Shown here one piece after another: positions 1 to 11,639 of a stretch of DNA of 64,000 nucleotides (positions are counted from its first letter, which is position 1; the number at the start of each line of letters is the position of its first letter). Where the stretch lies: NCBI GenBank assembly GCA_963383645.1, contig OY726560.1, positions 23,972,300 through 24,036,299 of the forward strand, in the 5' to 3' direction. Under the pieces are notes generated by a model that was given only the letters and a program-made list of their open reading frames with translations, was not told the DNA's origin and made no database searches. The position numbers and the translations under genes are program-made. The DNA is from Muscardinus avellanarius (Eukaryota > Chordata > Mammalia > Rodentia > Gliridae).

Positions 1-166
1 TTACCTCTGAGCTACATACCCAGCCTTAATTTTTATTCTTTATTTTGAAACAGGGTCTCAATGAATTGCAAAGGGCCTAAGTAGCTGAGGCTGTCCTTGA
101 ACCACAATCCTCCTATCTTACCCTCCCAAATGCTGGGATTACAAGTGTGCACCACCATGCCCAGCT
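1..166 (-). repeat. B1-dID SINE, cut by the window edge
   Basis: Read on the minus strand, this has the B1-like head ('gtggtgcacacttgtaatcc'), the middle 'gaaacagggtctca' on the plus strand, and the start of the ID-like right half. The rest of the right half and the tail lie before base 1. It sits in intron 3 of MED30. Confidence 0.85.
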
Positions 167-581
167 TACAACTGAATATTTTTAATTGAATGTAAAAAAC
201 AAAATGTGATTACTATGCATTATGCAACTTACTTATTTAATGCAAGCAAATGCCAATGTGTTAAAATACAATGCATTACTTTTGTTTCTGTAAAGAGCCA
301 TCAAAACATGACTCGGCACTGCTTTATTTCCAGGAGAGTCCTTTGTTCCTAAGCAGCAGCTTGTCCGCTCATCTGAAAAGGTCACGAGGACAGACGACAC
401 CTGGGGCTGGTTCGAGGCAGAAACTCTCACACTTAGGACAACACTTGACACAGAGCAGGCACTCAGTCCCAAAATTACATTTTTGAGTTACACTAGACTC
501 CTTAGCAATTTTTATCAAGAATTCTGAAATATAAAATGTACAGGTAATTTAATAACCTGTATTAAATATAAAAGAACTTAC
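167..581 (-). other. MED30: MED30 intron 3 (partial), no further feature seen
   Basis: This is the sequence downstream of the exon 3 splice donor. I see no exon, repeat family or RNA gene in it. The open frames here are short and have no recognisable homology. The final MED30 coding exon, expected to supply about 31 residues, is not in the window. Confidence 0.5.
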
Positions 582-686
582 TTTATTTACGTCAGCAATT
601 TCTCGTCTCTCTTCAGTAGCAAAACGAGGTGGGCCAGCCCGATCATCATTCTTGGAGCCATCTTCTTCCACATAGGGAATAAGGTG
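582..686 (-). CDS. MED30: MED30 exon 3 (Mediator complex subunit 30)
   Basis: This 105-bp exon (35 codons, phase 0 at both ends) encodes MED30 residues 113-147. It includes 'IPYVEEDGSKNDDRAGPPRF', a stretch I recognise from mammalian MED30. Transcription runs from high to low coordinates. The acceptor reads ...cccag before the exon and the donor reads gtaagt after it, both canonical. The first codon gives His where I recall Gln in human MED30. Two further conservative changes from my recollection are Thr in 'FATEE' and Asp in 'EIADVNK'. The conserved coiled-coil tail that follows is in the missing next exon. MED30 is a small metazoan subunit of the Mediator head module in the nucleus and links transcription factors to RNA polymerase II. 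An open frame continues past both splice sites, but that is intronic read-through. Confidence 0.95.
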
Positions 687-764
687 CTGGGAGCAATAAT
701 ACGAGTTAGAAGTAAAAAACACGACCCAACTTTGTGACACCCTGCTTTAAAATGAAAAACAAAA

Positions 765-845
765 TATGGCTGGGATCTAGTTCAGAGGTAAAATACCACT
801 GGATTCAATACCCAGTACCACAATAAATAAATAAATAAATACTTG
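765..845 (+). repeat. ID-like SINE right half with (AAAT)n tail
   Basis: It matches the tRNA-derived half of the local SINE ('ggctgggatctagttcagag', 'ccagtaccac') and has no B1-like left half. An (AAAT)n tail follows. AT-rich microsatellite sequence at about 855-922 ((TA)n) lies just downstream. It is in intron 2 of MED30. Confidence 0.65.
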
Positions 846-1319
846 TGCATACATATATAAGTATATATATGATATATATAAATTTGGATCATATATATGT
901 GTGTATATATATATATATATTTATTTTTCTATGAAGGCTGAAATTGAGGATGCATCAGATTAAGATAAAATTTTATGCTCTTCATAGTTTAAAATTTTCA
1001 ATTAAAGTGTTACTTGAAACAGCTTTAGGCATTTATCATTTCAATGCACTTTATGTACTACCCTTCAGGCTTCTTTTGCAAAATAGTTTTTATATATTGG
1101 TTGTTAATTAAATAATAACCTATTTAGTGAATAAGCAGATATTTAATTGCCAGATACTGGCGGAGACATTGCAAAATTAAAGTCAAATAAGATGAAATTA
1201 CTGCTTTAAGAGATTTATGATTTATTGAGATGAATAAGACAGGCTTTCCTTCATCTATACTTAAAAAAAAGAACTTCATAGATGTGAATTATATAAATGT
1301 CATTAACTTGCCATCTAAA

Positions 1320-1935
1320 ACTTAAATTAGTACAGCCACTATGGAGGCCAGTATGGAGGCTCCTGAAAAGCCCAGGAATTTAACTCTCACGTGACCCAGC
1401 TAAACCATTCTTTAGAATCTTTCCTAAAGAATTAAAGTTAGGATACTAATTGTGACACATGCATAATATAATAAATGCACATGTGTGCATTTATAGCAAC
1501 ACAATTCCACATGACAAGTCAAATGACTGGATAAAGAAAGTGTGATATGTACACACAAGCAAGAAGCTTTACTCAGTCATAAAGAACATTATGCTAAGTG
1601 GGATCAGCGAGTCTCACAAAGTCAAGGGTCCTATGTTTTCTCTCCTATGTGGAAGCTGGAAAGAAAAAAGGAAATGAAGGGGACTTCATGAAAATGAGGA
1701 GAGACCAGTAGAAGAGGAAGAATATAAGGGGTGGGGGGAAGGGGAAGACACATGGAGGTGTCACTGCCCATCTCACTAGCACAGAGGCAAGAGGAGGGTG
1801 GCAGGGTGAGATGCAGGGGAAACACAAGAAATGCTGGATGCCTATGGGAATGTATCACTAGGAATCTCACCAGAGATGTATAACTACACTGTATCAGTAC
1901 ATTCTAAAATAGGTAAGTAGAAAATTAAAACTTCA
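1320..1935 (+). mobile_element. L1 LINE, 3' end of ORF2 plus 3' UTR
   Basis: The sequence follows the end of L1 ORF2 and its 3' UTR: 'accactatggaggccagtatg', then the 'agcaacacaattc' block, 'actcagtcataaagaa', 'tatgttttctctcctatgtg', and a purine-rich 3' UTR at about 1660-1810. It is decayed and non-functional. It lies in MED30 intron 2, opposite to the gene. Confidence 0.8.
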
Positions 1936-2259
1936 GTCTGTGCACATCTCTAGATGTTTTAAGTACTTTTAGTACTAATAACTTTTGTAGAACAAAAAGT
2001 TTAGAGAACAATGAAACTTCTAGAATTATAATTAAACACAGGTAGTTTGTGATGAAAACCATTTAATGAATTTTGTAAATGTGACAGAACTTCAGAACCA
2101 TCTAGTCTTCATGATCTTATACTACTAATTCAAGATCAAGCCAGAGGTAAGTAACTGGTCAAACTAGACATCATCTGGCCGAACTTCACATTCTTAGTCA
2201 AATAGAAAGGTGCCCACATCTACATTCAATCTTTCTGTATTTCCTCTCTCCTAATATGG

Positions 2260-2790
2260 AGCCGCCCTTTTTTCTGAAGTTGATCAGTCCATCTGTCTGT
2301 GCTGACTCCTCTGCCCTCTGTCTCACTGTTTATTCCTCTTCCTCTAACCTCTCCCTCTGCTCTCCTTCCTTTATCTTCTACACATGCTCCGTCTTTTTCA
2401 TTTGGAGCCAAAGCTCCCCAAATCCTCACTTACACCCCTCCACCCATTGACTGCTTTCCTCTTGCTTTTTATCTGTACTTCAAAGACTGCTGTCCAACTG
2501 CTGGCTCCAGCTCCTCCCTTGCTGATAAACCTTCAACCCACTGTGATCTGATACCATGCTGCAAATGTGTTTTGCTGAAGTTCTACTCAAATATACAGAC
2601 AATTTCCATCTAGCAAAATTGACAGGATAGTGTTTACTCCTTTATTCTTTGACTTTTCTGAGGCATCTGACAATGTCAACCACATTTCTGATCTTCCTCT
2701 CACATCTTTGACCATTTCTTTTCACTTTCTTGAAGTTTAATTTTTCTCTGTTTATCTTTTACATGCTCATCACTCAAAAAGGAAGCCTGA
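2260..2790 (+). mobile_element. L2 LINE, reverse-transcriptase region fragment
   Basis: It is C/T-rich on the plus strand. The stretch around 2640-2730 reads as a decayed form of the L2 reverse-transcriptase block, with a motif of the 'AFDTVDH' type now reading close to 'ASDNVNH'. This is old, fossil sequence. It is in MED30 intron 2. Confidence 0.6.
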
Positions 2791-3404
2791 TTCCATGAAC
2801 TTGTTCTTTACAGGTAGTGAGAGGACATCTAAGATTCCCAGCTACCTCTGGTGACAGCAATATAATGTGTCAATGGGAAAAATGCCACTTAGGGAAATAT
2901 CATGTGCCTAATTATATACCTATGACCCAAGACTAAAGTTAGTAAATATTTAAAACAAAATTCTTTCACCTGGCTACGTCTCACACCTACATTAATAATA
3001 ATTAAGAAAACGGATCTGTAAAGCACTTTTATGAAAGCCATTTTAAAAAGTAGTTAATGCTACTATTAAAACTCCTACTTAAAAAAATTACACACCAATT
3101 TTAATTTAAAGAAGATGCTGACAACTATGATAAAAACTGCCACGGAGACGACCAGATCCTCACAACATGACTAGCAGAAAGGTCACACAGGCTGGAAATG
3201 CAACGTCTACAGCAAATTATTCATGTGAAAATAAAACAGTCACTCTACACATATATATCACATTTTCATCTTCTCTGGTCAAAGGAAAACCAATAAAACT
3301 CAAATATGGAAAGACTGCCAAAAAGGAAAAGAGAAAAGAAAATTACACATCTTGATGCCATCTCACATTTCACATTCACGTTCCCTTTCTCATGAAAACA
3401 TTAC
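2791..3404 (-). other. MED30: MED30 intron 2, downstream part: nothing recognised
   Basis: AT-rich intronic sequence between the L2 fragment and the exon 2 donor. I see no repeat family or exon that I can name. Confidence 0.4.
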
Positions 3405-3563
3405 CTCTACTGGGATGGGATCCATCCCCCCACAGTTCTCGTTGCATTTGTCATAGACCAATCTCAGCTTCCTGAAGAGAATAGAAAGTTGGCGAAGATG
3501 GTCCTGCAGCTTTGTTAAGCGATCCTGATATGTTCCAGTATGGTAAGTGACACCATTTGGCAG
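3405..3563 (-). CDS. MED30: MED30 exon 2 (Mediator complex subunit 30)
   Basis: This 159-bp exon (53 codons, phase 0 at both ends) encodes MED30 residues 60-112. It starts 'LPNGVTYHTGTYQDRLTKLQ' and ends in 'GGMDPIPVE'. The acceptor reads ...ccccacaag before CTG and the donor reads gtaatg after GAG. The length equals the corresponding stretch of human MED30 as I recall it. The only differences I notice are His for Asn and Ile for Val in 'DHLRQLSILF', both conservative. The segment is a helical part of the Mediator head-module protein and includes the basic run 'FRKLRLVYDK'. There is no frameshift or stop, and neighbouring exons join in frame. Confidence 0.97.
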
Positions 3564-3782
3564 CTTGTGGGGCAGAACAAAATAAAAATACAGTATTGTA
3601 AATCAACACTTTTCTATAGGTAAACTAACAGAAACATTTTAATAAAGTTCAATTTTAAGAATTTAAGAGTGACAGAATTCACACAGGCTCGTTTATTATA
3701 GCAAGTTGGCATAATTTCATTGCTACTTAACAGCCTGAGGAAAAAAACTTGTGCTAAGCCCTATCATCAAGTACAACTTTAA

Positions 3783-3934
3783 AGCTCAGTGTGGGGGCGT
3801 GTGCCTGTATCTCAGTACTCGGGAGGCTGAGAGGCCAGCCTCGGCAACTTACTGAGACTCTGTTTCAAAATAAAAAAACAAATAGGGTAGGGGTGTAACT
3901 CGGAGTAGAATGCTCTTGGGTTCAATTCTCCATA

Positions 3935-3969
<35 letters not shown>
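3783..3969 (+). repeat. B1-dID SINE with (CA)n tail
   Basis: The B1-like half is 'gtgggggcgtgtgcctgtat...gggaggctgag'. The middle is 'ctgtttcaaaataaaa' and the ID-like half is 'gtgtaactcggagtagaatg'. The tail is a (CA)n microsatellite at about 3938-3968. It lies in MED30 intron 1. Confidence 0.85.
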
Positions 3970-3971
<2 letters not shown>

Positions 3972-5164
3972 CAGGAGTTTTTTATTTAGCAGAAGGAGGC
4001 TCTTGCTATTGAAAAAAAAAATACTCTCAAAATACCTTAACTATAATGATGCTCAAGAAACACATTAAAATATAAACCTTTACCAGATATTTTACTTTAA
4101 AAAGAGACAATGTGTGCAAATCAGTCTGCACTTAAACTTTATTAATATAGTATTATAAGTAATTCTATGATTATATCTGTCCTGAATATTTATATACTTT
4201 AAATTCAAGAATTTTATCAAATGAAGCCAAAACATCTATTGGAGATAAACACAGGAAAATGAAATTACTTATTTAAACTTATAACTAAACAGGTACCTAT
4301 TGTACATAGCTAAATATCATGAATAAGGTCTTCCTTTCTCTGTATACATATAACATATACTCCATAAATTTAATCTATGGAATCAAACATACTGGAATGA
4401 AGAATACAATGTCTATACAATCTTTTCTAGTGATTTCATTTATATGAGTTTACTCATAAATTTGGAGATTAGGATTAGGTGATTTATAACCAAGGTACTA
4501 TCTACAGTCTAATAAATAGAAAATCAGCCTACTCTTTCTATATCTCAGATTATTATTTTTTTCTGGTTCCTTTTAGGAAAGATGGGGTAGAAATAAAAAA
4601 AATACACAATCAAAAAGAGCATGATACAATGTTTAGAGTAAATACAAAAGGGCACACAATCAAATAGATGGGCTTCAATAACTGTTTTTTCCTTTTTTGC
4701 GTTTTCAAGTTTCCCATTCCAAATATAATAGTTTATAAAGAAGACAGCTCTAAAATTATTTGAAACAAAATGCTACTAGTATTTTCAAAAATTCTCAAGG
4801 ATTAAAACACTTCACATGCTTCAAAGAAATCTAATAAATACCAAAGGCTGAATCAGACAAGCCTTTTTAGAGGTGGATGGCATCAAAGGTTCATCCCTCA
4901 ATACAATGAAGGCCTTTTCCTTGTGAACTCTCAGTTTCTCAGCTTCCTAGATACTAACAAATCAGAGAGAAGTTTAAATATATTCCTACCTTCTCGTTTG
5001 TATTATACTGAATGCAATCATTATATCTTGCATAGAGATGCTCTGTTTAACTTTACCATGCATTTACTACATTTAATACTTTGCCCATTTTTTTTTTCTT
5101 AGTAGATGGGAACTTACATATTGCCATATTTAGTATAGTGCACAAACACAGGTTTTTTAAAGTA
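3970..5164 (-). other. MED30: MED30 intron 1: AT-rich, nothing recognised
   Basis: AT-rich intronic DNA with no open frame of note. There is no repeat I can assign with confidence and no RNA gene. Confidence 0.4.
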
Positions 5165-5511
5165 CAGTCTGAAATTTTTTATTTTATTTATTTTAAAATT
5201 TTTACTGGTGTATTATATTCATACATCATATTGGGGTAAAAAACTTGTGTGTACATACATGTACACATTACTGATTTAACCCCTACCCAATTCCCACCCC
5301 ATCTCCTCCCTGACCGTCCTTCCCTTGCTCGGCTTAGTGGTTGACTTTGCTATGTTTAAGTACATTGTGTGTTTTAGAGATTTTCCTCTCCCCCCGCTCC
5401 TTTCTCCTCCTTTAGGTTGCCTTGTTTGCTCCTCTATAGAATTTCCTTTTTCATCTAGAGTTCCTCCTATGACCCATTTCTCCCTAACTCTCACATTTTA
5501 CTTTAATGAGT
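5165..5511 (-). mobile_element. L1 3' UTR / 3' end, antisense
   Basis: On the plus strand, 'actggtgtattatattcata' followed by a long pyrimidine-rich, C-rich stretch (5280-5480) is the reverse complement of the lineage-type L1 3' end seen elsewhere in the window (purine-rich 3' UTR, then 'caccaataaa'-like terminus). It is diverged. Confidence 0.55.
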
Positions 5512-5733
5512 TTTTTTTTTTTTTTTTTTCCCCCGGGTCTGGGGATGGAACCCAGGGACATTTGACCTCTGAGTAACACCCCCTGCCCTGTGTTTTATTC
5601 TTTATTTTGAAACCAGGTCTAACTGAGTTGGAAAGGGCCTCACTAAGTAACCAAGGCTGTCTGGAACCGCCATCCTCTGGTCTCAGCCTCCTGAATGCTG
5701 GGATTACAAGCATGCGCCACCACGCCTGGCTTT
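5512..5733 (-). repeat. B1-dID SINE
   Basis: On the plus strand there is a T-run, 'ggggatggaacccagggaca', the ID-like half, 'attttgaaaccaggtct', and then the B1-like half ending 'gcgccaccacgcctggc'. It is complete and has an 18-base T-run as its tail. Confidence 0.9.
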
Positions 5734-6079
5734 AATGAGATATTTTATTAATAAATATAAACTTAAAAATTCATAATGATGTGTTATATAAAACATCTTA
5801 ATAAGCCCTGTTATGAAAGAAAGCATAATCTTTTGAATTGGAAAGAATTATCTTCCTCGAGTTTGCTATTAGTTTTTATACCTGCTTCCCAAGGGGGAGA
5901 AAAATAAGATTAACTAAAAAGAAAACTACTGCACACTTTTGATGTGTCAGACAGTGTCCTAGAAGCTGAGGTAGCAGTGAGCATGGGAGAAGTGAGGTTC
6001 CCACACTGCAGCCCACATGGTTACTGGATCTAATAGACACCACTCAGCTGGAAAGTTCACCAATAACTACCTTTGTCAA

Positions 6080-8030
6080 CTGTGGGAAAACCCAGATACA
6101 TCATCTTATCTCTAGATACTAAGAAGGTATTCCACTAAATTCAACACCTATTCTTAATAAGTAGAGAACATAATAAAAATCCCCCACTATAATGAAATAT
6201 TTATCTCAGTTATCAAGTCAGCATATGGTTAGTGTGAAAAGATTAGAAGAATTCCCACCACACTGTGAAACAGAAAAGGACTTCTACCAAGACCACTGAT
6301 ACTACTCATAAATATTGTTCTAGAGGCATGGGCCAATATGATGAGAGAGGAAAAGGTGAGAAAAAGGTAAAGGAATAAAAAGAAAGTGCTATGATCATCA
6401 CTATTTACAAATGATATGGTAAAGTGTTACTCTAAGGAGATGAGGGCAGAATAGAAAGAAAGCAACAGCTGTGTTTTCATGTATAAAAACAAAACAAAAC
6501 AAAAAAACTTAAAAAAGCAACAAAAAAGACTGAGGAATAAATTTTAAAGATATCAAGATAAAAATGAAAACATCCTCTTAAGAAAATAAAACAGGGATAT
6601 TCCATATTTTTGGTTATTTAACACTCGACATCATAATTATGTCAAGTCTTTCTAGGCTGAATGAACCTAATAAAAAACACTTAACAGGTTTTTCTTAGAA
6701 CTAAAGCTGATTCTAAATAGTACATGTGGGAAAATAAACATGAACAACTAGGGGAATTCTGAAAAAAAAAAAACAAGTGTAAACACATTATAAGAGCCTC
6801 AAAATGCAAGAAATTTTGGCACTGATGCTTAAAAGAGAGGCAGATATGTGGAATAGAATATCTCCAAATAGGATTGTTTGAAGTAGTATCTGAATCAATG
6901 AAGGAGAAAAATGAATGACTCAACTGACCTTTTAAAAAAGTAAGACTGGGGTCATACCTCATACTTTGTAATAGGATAAATTACACAGTGACCAAAGTTT
7001 TGAATGTAAAAATTGAAACAAAAAATTAAAAACTTCTTCCTAATTTTTAAGTGGGTAAGGTCTTCCTAACTAGACATAAAATCTAGAAGCTCTGAAAAAC
7101 TGGTAAATTCAACTACTTAAAAAATGTGTGGATGGCAAAACTAGCAGGAGCAGAGCCAAAACAAGATTGAAAAATATATTTGCAATTTATATCATAGAGG
7201 AAGTTTCTCTACTTTGTAAACAGATAAATCCTACAATATGAAAGAGTAGGATAAAAAAGATAGAAAAATGGGCCAATAATAATAATATGGCTGAATGCTT
7301 TTCTGGCAAAAGATTTAGCAGAAAAGGAAATATAAATGATTCATAAATTTATAAAGAAATCCTCAAATTCAATCACACTTGGAGAAATATAAGGTAGAAC
7401 TCTTACCTATCAAGTAATCAAAGATCCCAAAATAAAATAATAATCCACTGTATTGGTCTCAGTGAGGATATTGCAGCATATACTAGTATAACACCATAGA
7501 GTGCAAGTCATCAAAAGTTACCTAATTACCTAAGCACAAAGCTATTTCTAAAAATTTGTCCTACAGGTACATTTGCACATCTGCGTAGGAGATGATCTTT
7601 TGCAGCATATCTGTGAAAAATTAAAAGCAACATAAATGCTCTCACTAGAGAACTGACTTAATAAATCCCATGCGGTAGACTACTATGTAAAGAGGGATCG
7701 TTCTGTATGGATGTGAATAAAATTCTAAAATATAACAAACAAAAAAAACCAAGGGACGTGATACATTATGTGTGCATAAAACATTATTATCTGTGCAAAG
7801 GAGGAGGGATGAAATATACATACGCATTTGCTTAAATATACATAAAATAGCTGGAAGGATACATGAGAACAGTAGTAAGAATAATTAACAACTACTGCTT
7901 GAGAGATGGATTAAGTACCGCGTGCACAGAAATGGGAGGGAGAATGCTCACTATAACGTATGGTTTTATTCCTGAATTCTGAATGTATTATGTATTCCAA
8001 AAATAAAATAAGAAAGATTTAAAGGATAAT
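6080..8030 (+). mobile_element. Old L1 (L1M type), ORF2 to 3' end
   Basis: Decayed L1 ORF2 can be followed on the plus strand. It starts with 'aaggtattccactaaattca' (finger/palm region). A degenerate reverse-transcriptase active-site block follows near 6400 ('tatttacaaatgatatg', where intact L1 has the FADD motif). At 7600-7830 comes the typical L1M distal part ('actatgtaaagagggatcg'), and it ends near 8030. Stops and indels are frequent. It is in MED30 intron 1, opposite to the gene. Confidence 0.7.
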
Positions 8031-8320
8031 AAACAGAATCAAAGCAATGCTATTTTTCACAGAGAATCTTAATCTGGGATTTAGGGATATTTGGGGAGAT
8101 ATTCTTTGGCTCCCTATTTTTTTTCCCAAACTGTTTTTGTACATTTTTCTCACAAGAGTCCATAGTTTTCATCAGACTTAAGCAGCTAATATGCACCTAA
8201 TATATAAAGAAACATTTCTCTATAACAAGTGCATAGAAATAATTTTAGCATTTGCTATTTTACTTTCAGGAATTAATACTACAGAGAATGATATGAAATC
8301 TGAATACTGTAAAAAATGTA

Positions 8321-9016
8321 CAGTAGTCCTTCTTCACAGAGAGGGATGCCTTCTAACATCACAGGAGATGCCTGGAATTGTGGCTGGTGGGGAATTCTGT
8401 ATATACTGTTCTTTCCTTCCTTGACAGACCTATGATAAAGTTTAATTTATAAACTGGGTAGAGTACAAGATTAACAATAACAACAAATAATAAAACAGAA
8501 CAAGTATAACTATAATAAATGCTATGCAAATGTGATCTTCTATGATATGGACTAGATCTACACTGTTCCACAAAGGCCACCTGCTAATAGCTTAGGCGCC
8601 TACTCGCGGCATTGCCGGGAGGGAGTGCAACCTTTAGGAGTAGAGCCTCGTTGGAGGAAGGTCGTCATTTTTAGAACAGCTTTGAAGGGTATGATTGTCC
8701 CTCATCCCTTCCTCTCTGCCTTCTTTCTCTCTACTTCCTGGCTACAACGAGGCCAACAGCTTTTCTCTGCCACATGTTCCCCACCATGGGGCCCTGACTC
8801 ACCACAGGCCTAGAATCAGGAGCCAAGTGAATACAGACTGAAACCTTGCAATAAAATAAATCTTTCCTCCTCTGTTGATTTTCTCAGGTATTTTGTCACA
8901 GTGACAGAAAGCTGACTAACACACTCCCCCCTACTCTTTCTCTCAAAATATTCAGTTAGTATTTTTGAACTATGGTTGACCACAGGTAACTGAAAATGTG
9001 GACAAAGGGACTACTG
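8321..9016 (+). mobile_element. MER2 DNA transposon (Tigger/pogo group)
   Basis: The terminal inverted repeats are 'cagtagtccttcttcac' at the left and '...gggactactg' at the right, and each is flanked by TA, the pogo/mariner target. The internal sequence fits the non-autonomous MER2 family ('acctatgataaagtttaatt', 'ggttgaccacaggtaactg'). The copy is split by a later LTR insertion at 8543-8923. Confidence 0.85.
8543..8923 (+). mobile_element. MaLR (ERVL-MaLR, ORR1/MST-like) solo LTR
   Basis: It starts 'tgatatggactagatc'. It carries an 'aataaaataaatctttcc' poly(A)-signal region and ends with 'gattttctcaggtattttgt' and 'agctgactaacaca', the recognisable 3' end of rodent MaLR LTRs. It interrupts MER2, so it is younger than that element. 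Confidence 0.75.
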
Positions 9017-9965
9017 TATTAATAAATAATCAGGATATATGCAGTTAAGAGCAACCTGTTTGTATCCTCTTTCTTCCAGCTTTCTGGAAATGAAGGGGCA
9101 CTTTTTTTTTTTTTTTTGCCTTTTCAGCAAATTATGATGTATACCAAAGGGTCTTTGATGAGTACCACAAAGTGCAAAACACACAAGTAACCATCACTGC
9201 CCCTTACAGATTAGCTTTAAATACAGTCCACATGTAATCTAGCCACTTCTTCTTTTGAAAGACTGTATAGATCATAAACTGTTTTATATTTCTTTTAATA
9301 ATGCAAATTGTTTGATAGCAAGTTAATAATATAAAGAGGTTAATAGGAAGAAGTACTAGTCATGTGTGATATTGGATAATTTACTACTTCTTTAAACTTT
9401 ATTTTTCTTAACTATAACACAGGGATAAAATTACTTCTTGAAATTGTTCCAATAAGCATGCGCCTGACCAAGGAAATTGGCAGATGTTAGCTATCACCTC
9501 TGCAGGCCGTAATTTAGGGCTTTACAGTCAGAAGGTTAAAAATAAAGAAATACTGCTTAATCCACATTTTAATCATTTTAGATATGAATCTACCCACTTT
9601 TAAAATGACTGCCAAAGAGTTTCAATCTTTTCTTGACTCTTCCTTATGTTGTGTTTTGCACTGGCTTATTGATAATGGTCTGAAAAGATTTCTGCAAAAC
9701 TAAATTAATCTTAAAACATTAATCAGGAGGAAAAACTTCCACTTATAAAAAAAGGGGGAGGGTAATAAAATGTTCTCTGCATCCATAGAAATAAAAGTTG
9801 TAAAGTCTGAAAACCTGGTTTCCAATACCTACACGACTGACTAGCTTTGGGTATGTCACCTTACCTCTTTGAACTACAGATCCCTCATTTGTCAAGCAAG
9901 AATTATACCCACATCTCTTAGTGTTAAGCATTAAGTTTAAGCGAGCATTAAAAATGAGTTAACTA
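9017..9965 (+). repeat. Mostly unique intron; two MIR-like fragments
   Basis: Segments at about 9340-9480 and 9780-9935 have the MIR core pattern: 'tttactacttctttaaactt' in the first, and 'gtatgtcaccttacctcttt' followed by 'ctcatttgtcaag' in the second. Both are plus strand and old. I recognise nothing in the rest of this part of MED30 intron 1. Confidence 0.5.
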
Positions 9966-10165
9966 AGTTGGGTGTGGTGGTATACACCTGTAATCCTAAT
10001 ACTTGGGAGACTGAGACAGGAGAATCACAGGTTGAAGCTAGTCTCAACAACTTACTGAGGCCCTCCACAACTTAGTGAAATTCTGCTTCAAAATAAAAAA
10101 TAAAATAGGGCTGAGGATGTAGCTCAGTTGTAGAACACCCCTGGTTTCAATCCCCCACACACATA
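9966..10165 (+). repeat. B1-dID SINE
   Basis: B1-like half 'gttgggtgtggtggtataca', middle 'ttctgcttcaaaataaaa', and ID-like half 'gggctgaggatgtagctcag' are all present. It ends in a short C/CA-rich tail. Confidence 0.9.
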
Positions 10166-10204
10166 CAGAATAAGGAAAATGGGTTAGCTAAATGATGTTA
10201 AAAC

Positions 10205-11300
10205 AATTAGCTATCCATATGCAACCCAATGGATTTAGACTCATCTCTATCACCATACCCCTCTTTTCGAATCAACTTAATATAGGTTACAAACCAAAAT
10301 ATAAAAACTCAAACTATAAAACTTTTAGGAAAAAATATAGGGGGAAAATGTTTGTCACTCTGGGTTAGGCAGCAGTTTCTTAGGGATGACACCAAAAGCA
10401 AGATCTGTTAAAGAAAAAGCAACACTCAAAATTCCATCAGATTTGAAAATGTAGCCAAATATGGAGGTACACACCTATCACCCCAGTACTTGAGGCTGAA
10501 TCCTGATCACAGGTTCAAGCAACATAGAGAAATTCTCAGCAACACTGGGAGACCCAGATCCAAAACAAAACAAAACAAAAAAAAGAGCTGAAATGTAGCT
10601 TGGAGGTAGACTCCCCTAGTTTCAAACCCTAGAAACACACACACACACACACACACACTCCCTCAAAAAATAATGTGAAAAGACGGAAAAACAGGTCACA
10701 GACTGGTATAAGTATTTGCAAAGCAATAATAACAAGTGTTGATGAAAATGAGAAGGAACTAGAACCATCAAACATTGCAGATGGTAATGTAAATAGCTCA
10801 GTCACTTGGAAAATTTTCTTAAAAATTATGATGAGCCAGCTCACACTTCTAAACTCTATCTAGGAGAAGTGAAACACATGTGTACACAAAAACTGATAAG
10901 TAAACATTTACAGCAGCATTATTTATAACTGCCCAAAGTAAAAACATTCTGAATGTTCATCAACAGTTGAACAATGTGCAACATATTCATAAAAATACTA
11001 CTCAGCAATAGAAGAAATGACCTGCCTATATATGCTGAGATTTAAAAAAATAACCATGACAAAGAGAATACATAAGGTACGATTCATTTACATTATTCTA
11101 CAAAATGCAACTTAATTTATGTTGTCAGAAAAAAAAATGATTGCTTGAGGAAGGAAAGCGGGAGGCAATGATTTCACAGGGGCACGATGAAACTTTTGGG
11201 GGTGATTGATATGCTCACTACTGTGAGTGTGGTAACTGTCTCACATTATGTCAAAACTTATAACGGTGGTGGTTTACTGTACATTAATTATGCCAAGAAT
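10205..11300 (+). mobile_element. Old L1M, ORF2 end and 3' UTR, split by a SINE
   Basis: Before the SINE, L1 ORF2 distal sequence is visible at 10295-10445 ('aaaactataaaacttttagg', 'gatgacaccaaaagca'). After it, 10675-11300 carries the typical L1M tail: 'ggcacgatgaaacttttggg', then 'tgtcaaaacttataac' and 'tgtacattaattatgcc'. It is heavily decayed. Confidence 0.75.
10450..10660 (+). repeat. B1-dID SINE with (CA)n tail, nested in L1M
   Basis: It is diverged but complete. The B1-like half is 'gtacacacctatcacccc', the centre is (AAAAC)n-rich, and the ID-like half is 'gctgaaatgtagcttggagg'. The (CA)n tail is at about 10634-10658. Confidence 0.75.
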
Positions 11301-11639
11301 AGGAAAAGGCTCCCCCCCCTCCCAGGTCCGTTAGCAGAATATGAATTCTTCGGATCCTTGGACTCTACACTCCATAAGAAATTTTGTTGAAAAAAATTAA
11401 ATAATCTAAAAAGGGAAGTGGAGTGTAACCCACCTGTTCCTTGCGGTACAGAGCTTACATTGAAACTAGAGAACTCGGTCGACTCTGGGAAATGCAGCTT
11501 CGATCTTCCAGGAATCCGGCCTTGAAAAAACATCACCCCTACATCCCCGACTTCTAGAGACAGACACGTCCTTGGGAGACACTTCTGAATGGAAATGGGG
11601 GCGGCCACACACTTGAGGTCAGCCCAGCCCACCTCCTTT

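Noticed and set aside
3938..3968. CA and other short tandem repeats as possible CRISPR-like arrays
   Set aside because: They are simple microsatellites without spacers, and the genome is mammalian.
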